NCBI RefSeq assembly: GCF_001434985.1
Contig: NZ_AZES01000117.1
Span: 1 to 64,000 of the forward strand
Direction of reading: 5' to 3'
Length of the DNA stretch: 64,000 nt
DNA from: Companilactobacillus paralimentarius DSM 13238 = JCM 10415
Lineage (GTDB): Bacteria; Bacillota; Bacilli; Lactobacillales; Lactobacillaceae
Below, one piece after another: positions 1-8,666 of the stretch (the stretch's first letter is position 1; each line of letters opens with the position of its first letter). The notes under the pieces are model-generated. The model worked only from the letters and a program-made list of their open reading frames with translations. It did not search any database and was not told where the DNA came from. A program made the position numbers and the translations under genes.

Positions 1-1
1 T

Positions 2-76
2 GAGGTTGCCTTCTATACAAAAACTATTCATCAATACGATTTGACAAAGAGCCCTTTTTATATTGTCCAAAATTAG
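2..76 (+). CDS. Possible 3' end of an unidentified gene (partial)
   Basis: An open frame of 24 codons enters from the left edge and ends at TAG 74-76. The encoded tail ends in SPFYIVQN and its codons look ordinary for this genome. It would converge on helD, with the two stop codons overlapping. Only the C-terminus is inside the window, so no family can be named, and chance openness over 24 codons is possible. Confidence 0.3.
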   Translation, partial: EVAFYTKTIHQYDLTKSPFYIVQN

Positions 77-2346
77 TGTTCAGAAATTAAATTTTGAGGT
101 TCTTTTTGGAGTAAAGGTGACAATTCGCCATCAACGCACAGAGTTAGACTATGCATTGCTCGAGTACAGATTGTGTACAAAACGTCAGTACTACGAAGGT
201 CAGGATAATTTTTAGCCGAAATATCGTGGCCAATAACAGCATCGAATTCAAGTCCCTTAGCCAAATAGATTGGTAAAATCAAAATTCCCTTAGGAATGGA
301 ACGGAAATCAGCATCAACTAATGTAACGATGGATTCGTCACTGAAATGGGTGTAAATTTGTTCAGCTTGGGCCTGATTACGGGCCAAAATCGCAACAGTG
401 TCATATTTCTTGTTCAATTCTTTAGCTGTTTCTTTCAAGCCTTGATAATAGTCATCATTATTGAAAACTTTGATAACAGGATCCTCGCCTTGACGGGAAA
501 AAGCTTTGACTTCATCGCCATTGGGTAATAATTTCTTGGCAAAATTAGTTATTTCAGCAGTTGAACGATAACTCTGGTTCAAAGTAATAGTAGTGATACG
601 TTTCTTTTTGAATAGTTCATTAACCTCAGTAACCAAATCATTTTTACGATAAGAACTAGTCAAAACATCTTGTGAACGATCGCCTAACAAGGTCATTTTA
701 GCATTAGGAAAAGCGTGGGAAATGTATTTTAACTGAGCCATTGTGTAGTCTTGAACTTCATCAATAAAAATGTGTTGAATAGCATGATTGATACCACCGT
801 CGGTAACAAAATCTCTTAAATAGAGAATGGCAACCGAGTCGCTAAGGTTTAATTTATGGGCCTCAATTTGGTTATCAATTGATTCAATCATAGTTTGCCA
901 AACACTGTCAGAGACCAAGCTTTGTTGCATCTCATTAAGCAAGAAAAGATATTCCTTGTAAGGATTAAAGAAGTAATTATTGAGTAGAGCGTTATAAATT
1001 GGCGCATAACGTTCACGCAAAAACTCTTCAGCGATAATTTCACGTTGGTTGGCCGATTCTTCAATATTGTGATCTGTAATGATTTGTTGAAAATCTTCAT
1101 CAGACAAATTATCGATTTCAGCTTGAACCCAATCTTCATTTCGATCCTCATGAATCCTTCTTTGGAGACGCTTGATCAAAGCGTTCTTAGTTTTTAGAAA
1201 ACGGTCGGGAATGTGGTAGGCCGGATTGGTACTTTGATAAATTTCAGCAATTTCGTCCCCAGTGAAGAACGGTTTACCCTCAAAAATAATATCTTCGAAG
1301 TATGGTGTATGTTCACGATGATCGTTTTCTAATTGTTCCAAGTGTTCTAGAAAGTCACCACTTTCTTTGTATAAACGCATTTTGATAGTTGTCTCTGGCA
1401 GATTACGTTCATCTTTTTCATAACGTTCGAAGAGTGTTTCCACTTGAACACCAGTTAGACGTAGTGAAATGAACTCATTGAGAGTAACTTGGCGCATGTT
1501 TCGTTCACCCAAACTAGGAAGAACTTCGGAAATGTAATTACTGAATAATTTATTAGGGGAGAAGAGAACAATATTGTCAGCATTCATTGTTGTACGGCTG
1601 TGATAAAGCAGATAAGCAACACGTTGTAAAATAGCTGAAGTCTTACCTGAACCAGCTACACCTTGAACTAAAAGAACATCGGAACGAGTATCACGGATAA
1701 TGATGTTTTGCTCATGCTGGATAGTTGCAACGATACTTTTTAGATATTCATCGCTGTATTCACTCAAAACTGATTGGAGAATTTCATCACCAACGGTTTC
1801 ATTAGTATCGAACATATTTCGAATTTTATTATGGACGATTTGGAATTGACGCTTTTTCTTTAATTCAACTTCAGCAGTGCCATTGGGAGTGGGATAAGTG
1901 ACTTTTCCTAAAGTACCGTTATAGTAAATACCGGAAATAGGAGCTCGCCAATCGTAAATTAAGAATTCACCATCGTCATCTTGAAGTGTAGAAGTGCCTA
2001 TATAAAGCGTGTCTTCCTCACCATCTTCAACAATATCAATTCGTCCAAAGTAAGGAGAACCTTGAAGATTTTCCAGTTTGAGACGGTTTGAATTCAAAAT
2101 ATTTTCATTTTCAACGGCTAAAGCAACCAATTGTTTCTGCTGTTGAACAGAAGCGTTAGTTTCCATTTGGTCGTCGACTTCAGTGGTATTAACTTTGGTA
2201 TTTTCTCCGTAATTACGTTCGATACGGCTAGTTTCTTTGTGCGCTTGTGCAATACTAGCATCAACACGTTCAATCTGTCGTTCGATTTTTCCAGCAACCT
2301 GATCGACACGCTTTTGTTCTGATTCTTTGGATTGATTGATCGTCAT
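73..2346 (-). CDS. helD: HelD-like RNA polymerase-recycling helicase (UvrD/Rep superfamily 1)
   Basis: This 757-residue protein has the layout of Firmicute HelD, which binds RNA polymerase and uses ATP to release stalled or post-termination complexes. An N-terminal charged coiled coil (about residues 5-90) would be the arm that enters the polymerase channel. A split superfamily 1 ATPase follows, with Walker A GVAGSGKT near residue 235, a Walker B motif FIDEVQDYT near 535, the LNQSYRST motif and a late KGLEFDAVI motif. A longer frame begins at TTG 2367. ATG 2346 is preferred because AGAGG lies about six bases before it, whereas the TTG has no ribosome-binding site. The gene is divergent from trpS. 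Family assignment is firm; its physiological role here is inferred from Bacillus HelD. Confidence 0.9.
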   Translation of the reverse strand: MTINQSKESEQKRVDQVAGKIERQIERVDASIAQAHKETSRIERNYGENTKVNTTEVDDQMETNASVQQQKQLVALAVENENILNSNRLKLENLQGSPYFGRIDIVEDGEEDTLYIGTSTLQDDDGEFLIYDWRAPISGIYYNGTLGKVTYPTPNGTAEVELKKKRQFQIVHNKIRNMFDTNETVGDEILQSVLSEYSDEYLKSIVATIQHEQNIIIRDTRSDVLLVQGVAGSGKTSAILQRVAYLLYHSRTTMNADNIVLFSPNKLFSNYISEVLPSLGERNMRQVTLNEFISLRLTGVQVETLFERYEKDERNLPETTIKMRLYKESGDFLEHLEQLENDHREHTPYFEDIIFEGKPFFTGDEIAEIYQSTNPAYHIPDRFLKTKNALIKRLQRRIHEDRNEDWVQAEIDNLSDEDFQQIITDHNIEESANQREIIAEEFLRERYAPIYNALLNNYFFNPYKEYLFLLNEMQQSLVSDSVWQTMIESIDNQIEAHKLNLSDSVAILYLRDFVTDGGINHAIQHIFIDEVQDYTMAQLKYISHAFPNAKMTLLGDRSQDVLTSSYRKNDLVTEVNELFKKKRITTITLNQSYRSTAEITNFAKKLLPNGDEVKAFSRQGEDPVIKVFNNDDYYQGLKETAKELNKKYDTVAILARNQAQAEQIYTHFSDESIVTLVDADFRSIPKGILILPIYLAKGLEFDAVIGHDISAKNYPDLRSTDVLYTICTRAMHSLTLCVDGELSPLLQKEPQNLISEH

Positions 2347-2399
2347 TAAAATACCTCTCGTTGACAATTTGTCGTTTTTTAATTATGCTAATAGCAATT

Positions 2400-2609
2400 A
2401 GAGTACATTAAAGCATAAGCATTTTTGAGTACTAATTCAAGTAGTTGCTTTTAGAGAATAACTTCATGGCTGAAAAAGTTATCAACCTTGTTTTGGGAAA
2501 TGGGTATGGTTAGTTACCTTATAACTTTGAGCGGTAGAGTATACTTTACAAAACAGGTGGCACCACGTATAAGCGTCCTATTATTTAATATAATAGGGCG
2601 CTTTTTTTA
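2400..2609 (+). promoter_or_regulatory. Tryptophan T-box leader of trpS
   Basis: The region between helD and trpS carries the hallmarks of a T-box riboswitch. There is an AGAGA-type motif followed by a stem ending in GGCTGAAA (about 2454-2485), a candidate TGG tryptophan specifier at 2507-2509, a TTTGAG motif at about 2525, and the T-box core around 2556-2567. The core exposes TGGC at 2558-2561, which complements GCCA, the 3' end of a tRNA with discriminator G, as tRNA-Trp has. An intrinsic terminator follows. Uncharged tRNA-Trp should stabilise the antiterminator and allow trpS transcription. The 5' limit and exact specifier were judged by eye. Confidence 0.85.
2572..2609 (+). terminator. 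T-box-controlled terminator before trpS
   Basis: A 13-base-pair stem, 2572-2584 with 2590-2602, has one wobble-type position and is followed by a run of seven T. It overlaps the T-box, as expected for a terminator competing with the antiterminator. Confidence 0.88.
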
Positions 2610-2669
2610 TGAAGAGCCATTATACCATCTCAAAAATGTTTTTGCATTAATGAATCCAGGAGGAAAAAT

Positions 2670-3686
2670 ATGAAAACAAATACTATTTTGACAGGGGATC
2701 GTCCCACAGGCAAATTGCACATTGGTCATTATTTAGGTTCATTGAAGAATCGTGTTAAGCTTCAAAATGAAGGCAAATACAAAATGTTTGTCATGATTGC
2801 TGATATGCAAGCTTTCACTGATAATGCCAGAAATCCAGAAAAAGTTCGTAACAGTTTGATTCAAGTTGCGCTTGATTATCTTTCTGTAGGAATTGATCCA
2901 AGCAAAACTAATATTTTAGTACAATCACAAATTCCAGCACTAAATGAATTGACAATGTACTATCTTGATCTTGTCTCTGTTTCTCGTTTGGAAAGAAATC
3001 CTACTGTTAAGTCAGAAATTCAACAAAAGAGTTTTGGACAAAGTATTCCTGCTGGATTCTTAACATATCCAGTTAGTCAAACGGCTGATATTACAGCTTT
3101 CAAAGCTGACACAGTTCCTGTTGGTGATGATCAAGAACCAATGATGGAACAAGCTCGTGAAATAGTTCGTACTTTCAATAACACTTATAATGTTGATACA
3201 TTGGTTGAACCTCAAGGTGTCTTCCCACCTAAGGGCCAAGGTAGATTACCTGGTATTGATGGTAACGCCAAGATGAGTAAATCACTAGGTGATTGTATCT
3301 ACTTATCAGATCCTGCTGATGTTGTGACTAAAAAAGTTATGTCTATGTATACTGATCCAGATCACATTCACGTTGAAGATCCAGGTAAGATTGAAGGTAA
3401 CACTGTCTTTACATATTTAGATGCCTTTGGAACAGATACAGACAAGATTGCTGAGTTAAAGGCACAATATCAAGCCGGTGGTTTAGGAGATGTTAAAGTA
3501 AAACGTTATTTGAATGATGTTCTACAAGAAATTCTAGAACCAATCCGTAATCGTCGTGCTGAATATGAAAAGGATATTCCTGGTGTTTACGATATTCTCA
3601 AAAAGGGTAGCGACAACGCCAACATCGTTGCTAACCAAACTTTAACAGAAGTTAGAAAAGCAATTGGTGTTAACTATTTTGACTAG
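2670..3686 (+). CDS. trpS: Tryptophanyl-tRNA synthetase
   Basis: TrpS charges tRNA-Trp with tryptophan using ATP in the cytoplasm. The 338-residue length is normal for bacterial enzymes. It is a class I synthetase: TGDRPTGKLHIGHYLGSL at the N-terminus contains the HIGH signature, and KMSKS lies at about residue 202. An AGGAGG ribosome-binding site sits just before ATG 2670. It is a single-gene unit bounded by the upstream T-box and a downstream hairpin terminator, so expression should respond to tryptophan charging. No key residue is missing and identification is secure. Confidence 0.97.
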   Translation: MKTNTILTGDRPTGKLHIGHYLGSLKNRVKLQNEGKYKMFVMIADMQAFTDNARNPEKVRNSLIQVALDYLSVGIDPSKTNILVQSQIPALNELTMYYLDLVSVSRLERNPTVKSEIQQKSFGQSIPAGFLTYPVSQTADITAFKADTVPVGDDQEPMMEQAREIVRTFNNTYNVDTLVEPQGVFPPKGQGRLPGIDGNAKMSKSLGDCIYLSDPADVVTKKVMSMYTDPDHIHVEDPGKIEGNTVFTYLDAFGTDTDKIAELKAQYQAGGLGDVKVKRYLNDVLQEILEPIRNRRAEYEKDIPGVYDILKKGSDNANIVANQTLTEVRKAIGVNYFD

Positions 3687-3717
3687 TTTCTGAAAATAAA
3701 AACGCTTTTACAGAAAA

Positions 3718-3769
3718 ATGCTATGCTTAACTCTTGATTTTATCAAGAGTCGGGTGTAGCATATTTTTT
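3718..3769 (+). terminator. Terminator of trpS
   Basis: Inverted repeat with an inner perfect stem 3731-3737/3743-3749 and an outer stem 3718-3723/3757-3762, followed by TATTTTTT. Confidence 0.8.
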
Positions 3770-3815
3770 GTTCTAAAAAAATTAAAGTTTTTTTTGAAGA
3801 AAATGAGGTAGATTT

Positions 3816-4253
3816 ATGGATGACTATAATTTGATTGGTTTCGTGATGAAATATACGATGATCAGGAAGCGAATCGCAGCTAGCTATTTGAAAAAAGAAG
3901 ATTTAAATGCTTTTGAAAGTATTTTACTAGCCATTGTCTATAAAAGACATGAATGTAGTCAGGATAAAATTGGTGAAATCACATTGTTTGATGGTGCCAG
4001 TATTGCCCGTTCGTTAAAAAAACTTGAGGATCGCGGATTTGTATCCCGGCATGCTGATCCTAATAATCGTCGTAAGAAGATTGTTAGCATTACTGAAGCA
4101 GGTTCAGAGCTTTATGGTGAAGTACGCAAGGCTTTCAGTGAGAGTAATGATGCAATCTTTAAAGGCATAACTTCTGAGGAACAAACAGAATTAGAAAATA
4201 TTTTGATGAAGGTTTACAAGAACCTTGATGATATCGAAATACCTTCTAAATAA
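3816..4253 (+). CDS. MarR family transcriptional regulator
   Basis: A 145-residue winged-helix protein. The central part (about residues 40-95) reads as a MarR domain: the helix-turn-helix is followed by the wing segment DRGFVSRHADPNNRRKK, whose DxRxK-type motif is typical of the family. MarR proteins usually bind DNA as dimers and repress adjacent efflux genes until a small hydrophobic ligand binds. The gene lies 26 bases upstream of a drug exporter on the same strand, so it probably controls that exporter and itself. The ligand is unknown. ATG 3816 is preceded by GAGGT. Confidence 0.88.
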   Translation: MDDYNLIGFVMKYTMIRKRIAASYLKKEDLNAFESILLAIVYKRHECSQDKIGEITLFDGASIARSLKKLEDRGFVSRHADPNNRRKKIVSITEAGSELYGEVRKAFSESNDAIFKGITSEEQTELENILMKVYKNLDDIEIPSK

Positions 4254-4279
4254 TTATAGAGAAGAGGAATTTTGTTATT

Positions 4280-5785
4280 ATGGCGAATAATGATAAAGCA
4301 ATCGTGGATGCACACGGGAAACCCTTTAACCGTAATCTTTTGGTTTTAGTGCTTCTTGTTGGTACATTCTGTACTGTTTTAAACGGTACAATTTTAACCA
4401 CTGCCTTTCCAACCTTGATGAAGGAATTTAGCGTTACTACTTCTGACGTTCAATGGTTAACAACTGGATTTTTGATGGTTAATGGAATTATGATTCCTGT
4501 TACTGCTTGGTTAAGTAACAATTTTAGTACAAAGATTTTGTATATTATCGCAATGTCGACTTTCTTAGTCGGTACAATTATGTGTTTCACAGCACCAAAC
4601 TTCGGTACTATCTTAGCCGGACGTTTGATTCAAGCTGTCGGTGTTGGTATTACAATGCCACTTATGCAAGTGGTTATGTTATCAATTTTCCCAGCTAATC
4701 AACGTGGTGCCGCCATGGGTCTTGGTGGATTAGTTATTGGACTTGCTCCAGCTATTGGACCTACACTTTCAGGTTTCATTATTGATAACTCTTCATGGAG
4801 ACAACTTTTCGGAATGATCATTCCTATTGTCATCATCGTTTTGATTTTGGCATTCTTCTTTATGCGTCCAGTTATCAAAACGCGCCGTACTAAATTAGAC
4901 GTGCTTTCATTATTTGAATCAACACTTGGTTTTGGTGCCATTCTTTATGGCTTTTCATCTGTTGGTGATGATGGTTGGGGTTCAATGAAAGTTATTGGCT
5001 CAATCGTCGTTGGTATTATTTTCATCCTATTATTTGGTTATCGCCAATTACATATGGATACACCATTCTTGGAATTACGTGTTTTCACAGAAAAGAAATT
5101 CGCAATTGCGGCTGCTTTGTCATCAGTTACTAACATGGCCATGGTCGGGGTTGAAATGGTGCTTCCATTGTACCTACAAATCGTTAAAGGTATGTCAGCT
5201 TTCCATTCTGGATTAACCTTACTACCAGGTGCCTTGATGATTGGTGTTATGAGTCCAATTACTGGTAATGCTTTTGATAAATATGGACCAAAAGATTTGG
5301 CACGTATGGGTATGTTCTTGTTAACAGCCGGTACAATTCCATTCTTGTTCCTAACAAAGAGTACACCTGTTTTAGATATCGTTGTGCTATACATGATTCG
5401 TATGTTTGGTATTTCAATGGTCTTGATGCCTGTTACAACTGATGGTATGAATGCATTGCCATTCAACTTGATGAGTCATGGTACAGCCGTTAATAATACT
5501 GTTAGACAAGTTTTCAGTTCTATGGGTACAGCTATCTTGGTCAGTGTCTTGACTAATGTTACAAACAACTTAAAACCAGGACATGCCATTCTTAAAGCAA
5601 CACCATTAGAGTATAAAGATAAATTCTTCAACGCTACATTGAGTGGATATCACGCAGCCTTTGCTGTTGCTATTGTCTTTTGTTTAATTGGTTTCTTGAT
5701 CACGTTTATGGTTAAGGGCAGTGCTAAATCAAAGACAATCGATACTGATCAATTGAAGAAAACAGAATTGGCAGGTGAAGAATAA
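4280..5785 (+). CDS. DHA2 family MFS multidrug exporter (EmrB/QacA type)
   Basis: A 501-residue integral membrane protein with about 14 hydrophobic segments, the length and topology of DHA2 drug:proton antiporters. Visible family features are the N-terminal segment LNGTILTTAFPTLMKEF, the motif AGRLIQAVGVGI between helices 3 and 4, and a motif C-like stretch GGLVIGLAPAIGPTLSGF in helix 5, which marks antiporters. It should pump hydrophobic toxic compounds out using the proton gradient, but the substrate cannot be read from sequence. It follows marR closely and overlaps the next gene by one base, so the three form an operon. Confidence 0.9.
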   Translation: MANNDKAIVDAHGKPFNRNLLVLVLLVGTFCTVLNGTILTTAFPTLMKEFSVTTSDVQWLTTGFLMVNGIMIPVTAWLSNNFSTKILYIIAMSTFLVGTIMCFTAPNFGTILAGRLIQAVGVGITMPLMQVVMLSIFPANQRGAAMGLGGLVIGLAPAIGPTLSGFIIDNSSWRQLFGMIIPIVIIVLILAFFFMRPVIKTRRTKLDVLSLFESTLGFGAILYGFSSVGDDGWGSMKVIGSIVVGIIFILLFGYRQLHMDTPFLELRVFTEKKFAIAAALSSVTNMAMVGVEMVLPLYLQIVKGMSAFHSGLTLLPGALMIGVMSPITGNAFDKYGPKDLARMGMFLLTAGTIPFLFLTKSTPVLDIVVLYMIRMFGISMVLMPVTTDGMNALPFNLMSHGTAVNNTVRQVFSSMGTAILVSVLTNVTNNLKPGHAILKATPLEYKDKFFNATLSGYHAAFAVAIVFCLIGFLITFMVKGSAKSKTIDTDQLKKTELAGEE

Positions 5786-6516
5786 TGATTTTAATTACAA
5801 TTTTAATCTGTGCAGGATTAGCATATTTCTTCGCTGTCTTTTTAAAGAATAAAAAAGTGGGATATGGACTATCATTCACATTTATCGCTTTATTCATCAT
5901 AAGTTTGGTACTTTTGATTTCAAATGAATATGGTCATTTTGGAATGGAAAAAGTAACCAATGAAAAGACTTATCAAATTCAATCAGTTCAAAAGGGATCT
6001 AATTTACTCTTAGAGAAAAAGTTGGGTACAAGTGGCAAGGAGAGCGTTTATGTTTATCGCACCCCTGAAACTGCTAAAGCTAAGAAACCTCAAACAACTA
6101 AAGTTGATGTAAATGTTAAGAACGTAGTAAAGACTGGAAATTATTCAGCCGCTACATTAACAAAGAAAACAACTCGTTGGGAATACAAGAATGGTTTTTA
6201 CTCATTCCTCTTTGGAATTTCTGATAACAACAAAGAATTTGTTAAACAAAAAAATACTTTCAAAGTTGGAAATGATTGGTTAGTTTTGACAACAAAACAA
6301 GCTAGTCAACTACAAAAGAAAATGAAGAGTAAAACTTTCAAAGCTCAAATGAAACAAGAAGGACAAACTTACGTGAAGGCAGCAGTAGCCAAAGCAATGC
6401 AAGCAAATCCAACTATGACATCAGCTGAGCAAAAGAAAGTTATTCAACAAGCTCAAAAAGAATTTAAGGCCGAAGCACAAGCTAAGCTAATTCAAGAAAT
6501 TAAGAATCAAAAATAG
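5785..6516 (+). CDS. DUF4811 domain protein linked to the exporter
   Basis: A 243-residue protein whose ATG shares its A with the exporter's TAA, implying translational coupling. Two hydrophobic helices at about residues 2-18 and 25-45 anchor it in the membrane. A short beta-rich outer part follows, then a charged Lys/Gln-rich C-terminal region (about residues 170-243), probably helical. I recognise it as the DUF4811 family, which in lactobacilli typically sits behind DHA2 exporters. No biochemical function is known to me; an accessory or stabilising role for the pump is an inference from the coupling. Confidence 0.75.
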   Translation: MILITILICAGLAYFFAVFLKNKKVGYGLSFTFIALFIISLVLLISNEYGHFGMEKVTNEKTYQIQSVQKGSNLLLEKKLGTSGKESVYVYRTPETAKAKKPQTTKVDVNVKNVVKTGNYSAATLTKKTTRWEYKNGFYSFLFGISDNNKEFVKQKNTFKVGNDWLVLTTKQASQLQKKMKSKTFKAQMKQEGQTYVKAAVAKAMQANPTMTSAEQKKVIQQAQKEFKAEAQAKLIQEIKNQK

Positions 6517-6539
6517 AGTTCCTTTGTGGGACAAAATAA

Positions 6540-6578
6540 ATAGCATCTATTGGGTAGTTTCCGATAGGTGCTATTTTT
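6540..6578 (+). terminator. Terminator of the exporter operon
   Basis: Stem 6541-6550 with 6564-6573, containing a G-U pair, followed by a run of five T. It ends the marR-exporter-DUF4811 operon. Confidence 0.78.
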
Positions 6579-6870
6579 GTTGGTGTAAAGTGCCATTTTC
6601 AACTTTTACTTCAGACTAGAGAACAGTTCTATTTGGAATGGATGTATATATATTGTGTGGATGGAGTGGAAAACTAATCACAATTGAGAAAGAAATAGTG
6701 TTGACCCTTTTTACAATTCAGGGATGCTAGGGATGTTAATGAAAAGAAGACAAGAAAACAATCCATATCGAAGAGCATATAATAAAATTAATTTTAGTTT
6801 GGAAATATTGGTATGAAAGAAGCCAAATCATATTTCTCAGATTAAAAATTGAAATACTCTTTAGTCTGGA
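6579..6870. other. Non-coding AT-rich spacer
   Basis: No convincing gene, tRNA or terminator is seen. The only open frames are short, lack ribosome-binding sites and run into the adjacent inverted-repeat element. The 198 bases on the other side of that element (7026-7223) are also AT-rich and hold only the presumed promoter region and the GGAAGAGG ribosome-binding site of the NlpC/P60 gene. Confidence 0.5.
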
Positions 6871-7025
6871 ACAAAAATTGGGAATGCCTTCAGCCATGAA
6901 ATCATTGTAAGTGGCATAGCCACTCACAATGAGGCCGACTTTGGAAATCCATAATCTTACACAAAGTGTAAGATTATTAGTTTCAAATCGTGCCCATGGC
7001 GTTCCAAGGCATTCCCAATTTTTGT
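6871..7025. repeat. 155-bp folded inverted-repeat element
   Basis: A perfect 20-base inverted repeat (6871-6890 and 7006-7025) closes the element. Just inside it GCCATG (near 6893) can pair with CATGGC (near 6996-7001). Two internal hairpins follow: 6903-6931, built from CATTGT/ACAATG and AGTGGC/GCCACT, and 6951-6977, a perfect 12-base-pair stem with a three-base loop. The whole can fold as a multi-branched structure on either strand. It encodes no evident protein. It may be a small non-autonomous repeat or a structured RNA; copy number elsewhere cannot be seen from one window. Confidence 0.8.
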
Positions 7026-7223
7026 GGAAGACGGCAATAGAATATCTATCCTAGCAACAGCAGTAGTAGTAGAACACCTCCTTACATCACGGAGACAAAA
7101 CGTCTATCAAAATGACGCCTAAATATTTAAGTAATATTAAATATGATGTTAAATTTATTACGAAAAAATTATAAACATATAAATTAATAAATCTCGTTAT
7201 TTATAAGGAAGAGGTACAGACAA

Positions 7224-8462
7224 ATGAGTAAAAGATTCAAAATTGCTTTTGTTTGTGGTTTAGCTTTATTAATGATGTCTCCGCAAAGTGTTAAAGCCGA
7301 TACGACTAATACATCCAAAATTGATTCGCAGGCGATTGTTAACACGAAATCAATTACGAATTTATATACAGAAGATGGTAAGTTGATTCAAAATCAAAAA
7401 TTAGGCGCTAATACGGCTTGGGTGACTGATCAGAAACTGACGTATCAAGGCCAAACCTATTATCGAGTGGCTACGAATGAGTACATAGCAGCCGGAGATG
7501 TAACTATCAGTTACGGTCATGCAAAATCTGGAATAGTAGCTATCAATGACTGGGGTGGCGTCAGTTTTTCTCATGATGATAATGGCTTTTATCGTAATGG
7601 TCAAAAGAATTTTGTGGCTAATTCGTTATGGAAATACGATCAAGTCGATCAGAGCGGCGGATTGACTTATTATCGAATTGGCAATGATATTTGGGTGAAT
7701 AGTAACGATGCGACCATAGCAGTTGGTTATCAGAATCCGAGTGGATGGTTCCAGATTCAAAATACTCAAATCAAACCCGTGGGGAATGTTGGGTATGATC
7801 TTTATAATGGTGTTGAAGGTGTCAAAGTTTATTTAGTAAGAAAATATTTTGGTTACTCCAATACTCATACGATCTATGACAGTTCAATTGCAGCAAGTGT
7901 CAAAAGTTTTCAAGCTCGTAGAGGATTACCTGTAACAGGTGTAGTCAACTTGGCTACATGGAAAAATATGGGCTTCTCAGAGTCTTCTTGGTATAGCCTT
8001 GATTCGTACGTAGCGCCGCTTGAAACTAACCAGACAAGTACGAGATCGGATCATATTGAGGCCATGATCAACCAGGCTTATAAGTATTTAGGTCAGACTT
8101 GGATCTCTGGTGCTGCCAGTTCACCACAGTATGGTGTTGATTGTTCAGGACTGGTAACACAAGCTTTATATGCTTCAGGTATCAATCCAGCACCTGTCTC
8201 GGCTATTCAACACGCTCAAGTGGGTAATGAGTGGAATAGCCGAATGCTTTGGAGTGATAATCGTATGCCAAAAGTTGACTTCAATAATCGTCAAAGAGGC
8301 GATTTGATTTTCTATACTGATCCGTCGACTGGCTTGATTTGGCATGTGGGGATTCTTTTAAATCGTGATACGATGATTGAATCATGGCCATATGCTGTGC
8401 AAGTACACTCAATCTATTCAGGACGCGGGAACATCGCCGGTGTCAAACGTGTATTTGCTTAA
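7224..8462 (+). CDS. Secreted NlpC/P60 cell-wall hydrolase with peptidoglycan-binding domain
   Basis: This 412-residue protein begins with a signal peptide (positive MSKR, hydrophobic core, likely cleavage after VKA near residue 25). Two SLAP-like or SH3-like segments follow (about 44-97 and 104-166). A peptidoglycan-binding-1 type domain lies at about 197-255, including SVKSFQARRGLPVTG. The C-terminus is an NlpC/P60 domain (about 280-412) with catalytic Cys307 in DCSGL and His374 in HVGILL. Such enzymes cut peptide stems of peptidoglycan during growth or daughter-cell separation. No LPXTG anchor is present, so attachment should be non-covalent. It is monocistronic, with GGAAGAGG before ATG 7224 and a terminator after it. 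Confidence 0.88.
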   Translation: MSKRFKIAFVCGLALLMMSPQSVKADTTNTSKIDSQAIVNTKSITNLYTEDGKLIQNQKLGANTAWVTDQKLTYQGQTYYRVATNEYIAAGDVTISYGHAKSGIVAINDWGGVSFSHDDNGFYRNGQKNFVANSLWKYDQVDQSGGLTYYRIGNDIWVNSNDATIAVGYQNPSGWFQIQNTQIKPVGNVGYDLYNGVEGVKVYLVRKYFGYSNTHTIYDSSIAASVKSFQARRGLPVTGVVNLATWKNMGFSESSWYSLDSYVAPLETNQTSTRSDHIEAMINQAYKYLGQTWISGAASSPQYGVDCSGLVTQALYASGINPAPVSAIQHAQVGNEWNSRMLWSDNRMPKVDFNNRQRGDLIFYTDPSTGLIWHVGILLNRDTMIESWPYAVQVHSIYSGRGNIAGVKRVFA

Positions 8463-8537
8463 TCAGAAATGAATCCGATATAATAGAATTCGGTTTTATC
8501 AATAGGGATAGAATGTGTTCAATTTCCTAAATAAAAG

Positions 8538-8576
8538 AATCTCGATCAATTATTGGTTAATTGGTCGAGATTTTGT
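8538..8576 (+). terminator. Terminator of the NlpC/P60 gene
   Basis: Long stem AATCTCGATCAATTA (8538-8552) with its near-perfect complement ending in GAGATT, then TTTTGTATTT. Confidence 0.78.
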
Positions 8577-8666
8577 ATTTATCTATGATTTTATTTATAA
8601 GCCGATTATTATGTATTATAGAAAGACATGTTGATAATTGTTAGTGAAATTAGTGGGAGAGGTGAG

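Noticed and set aside
2344-2367. TTG 2367 as the helD start
   Set aside because: The SD AGAGG lies between this TTG and ATG 2346, so the ATG is the start.
6736-6927. Minus-strand 63-codon open frame
   Set aside because: It starts inside the folded inverted-repeat element, lacks an SD and has no protein-like features beyond one hydrophobic stretch.
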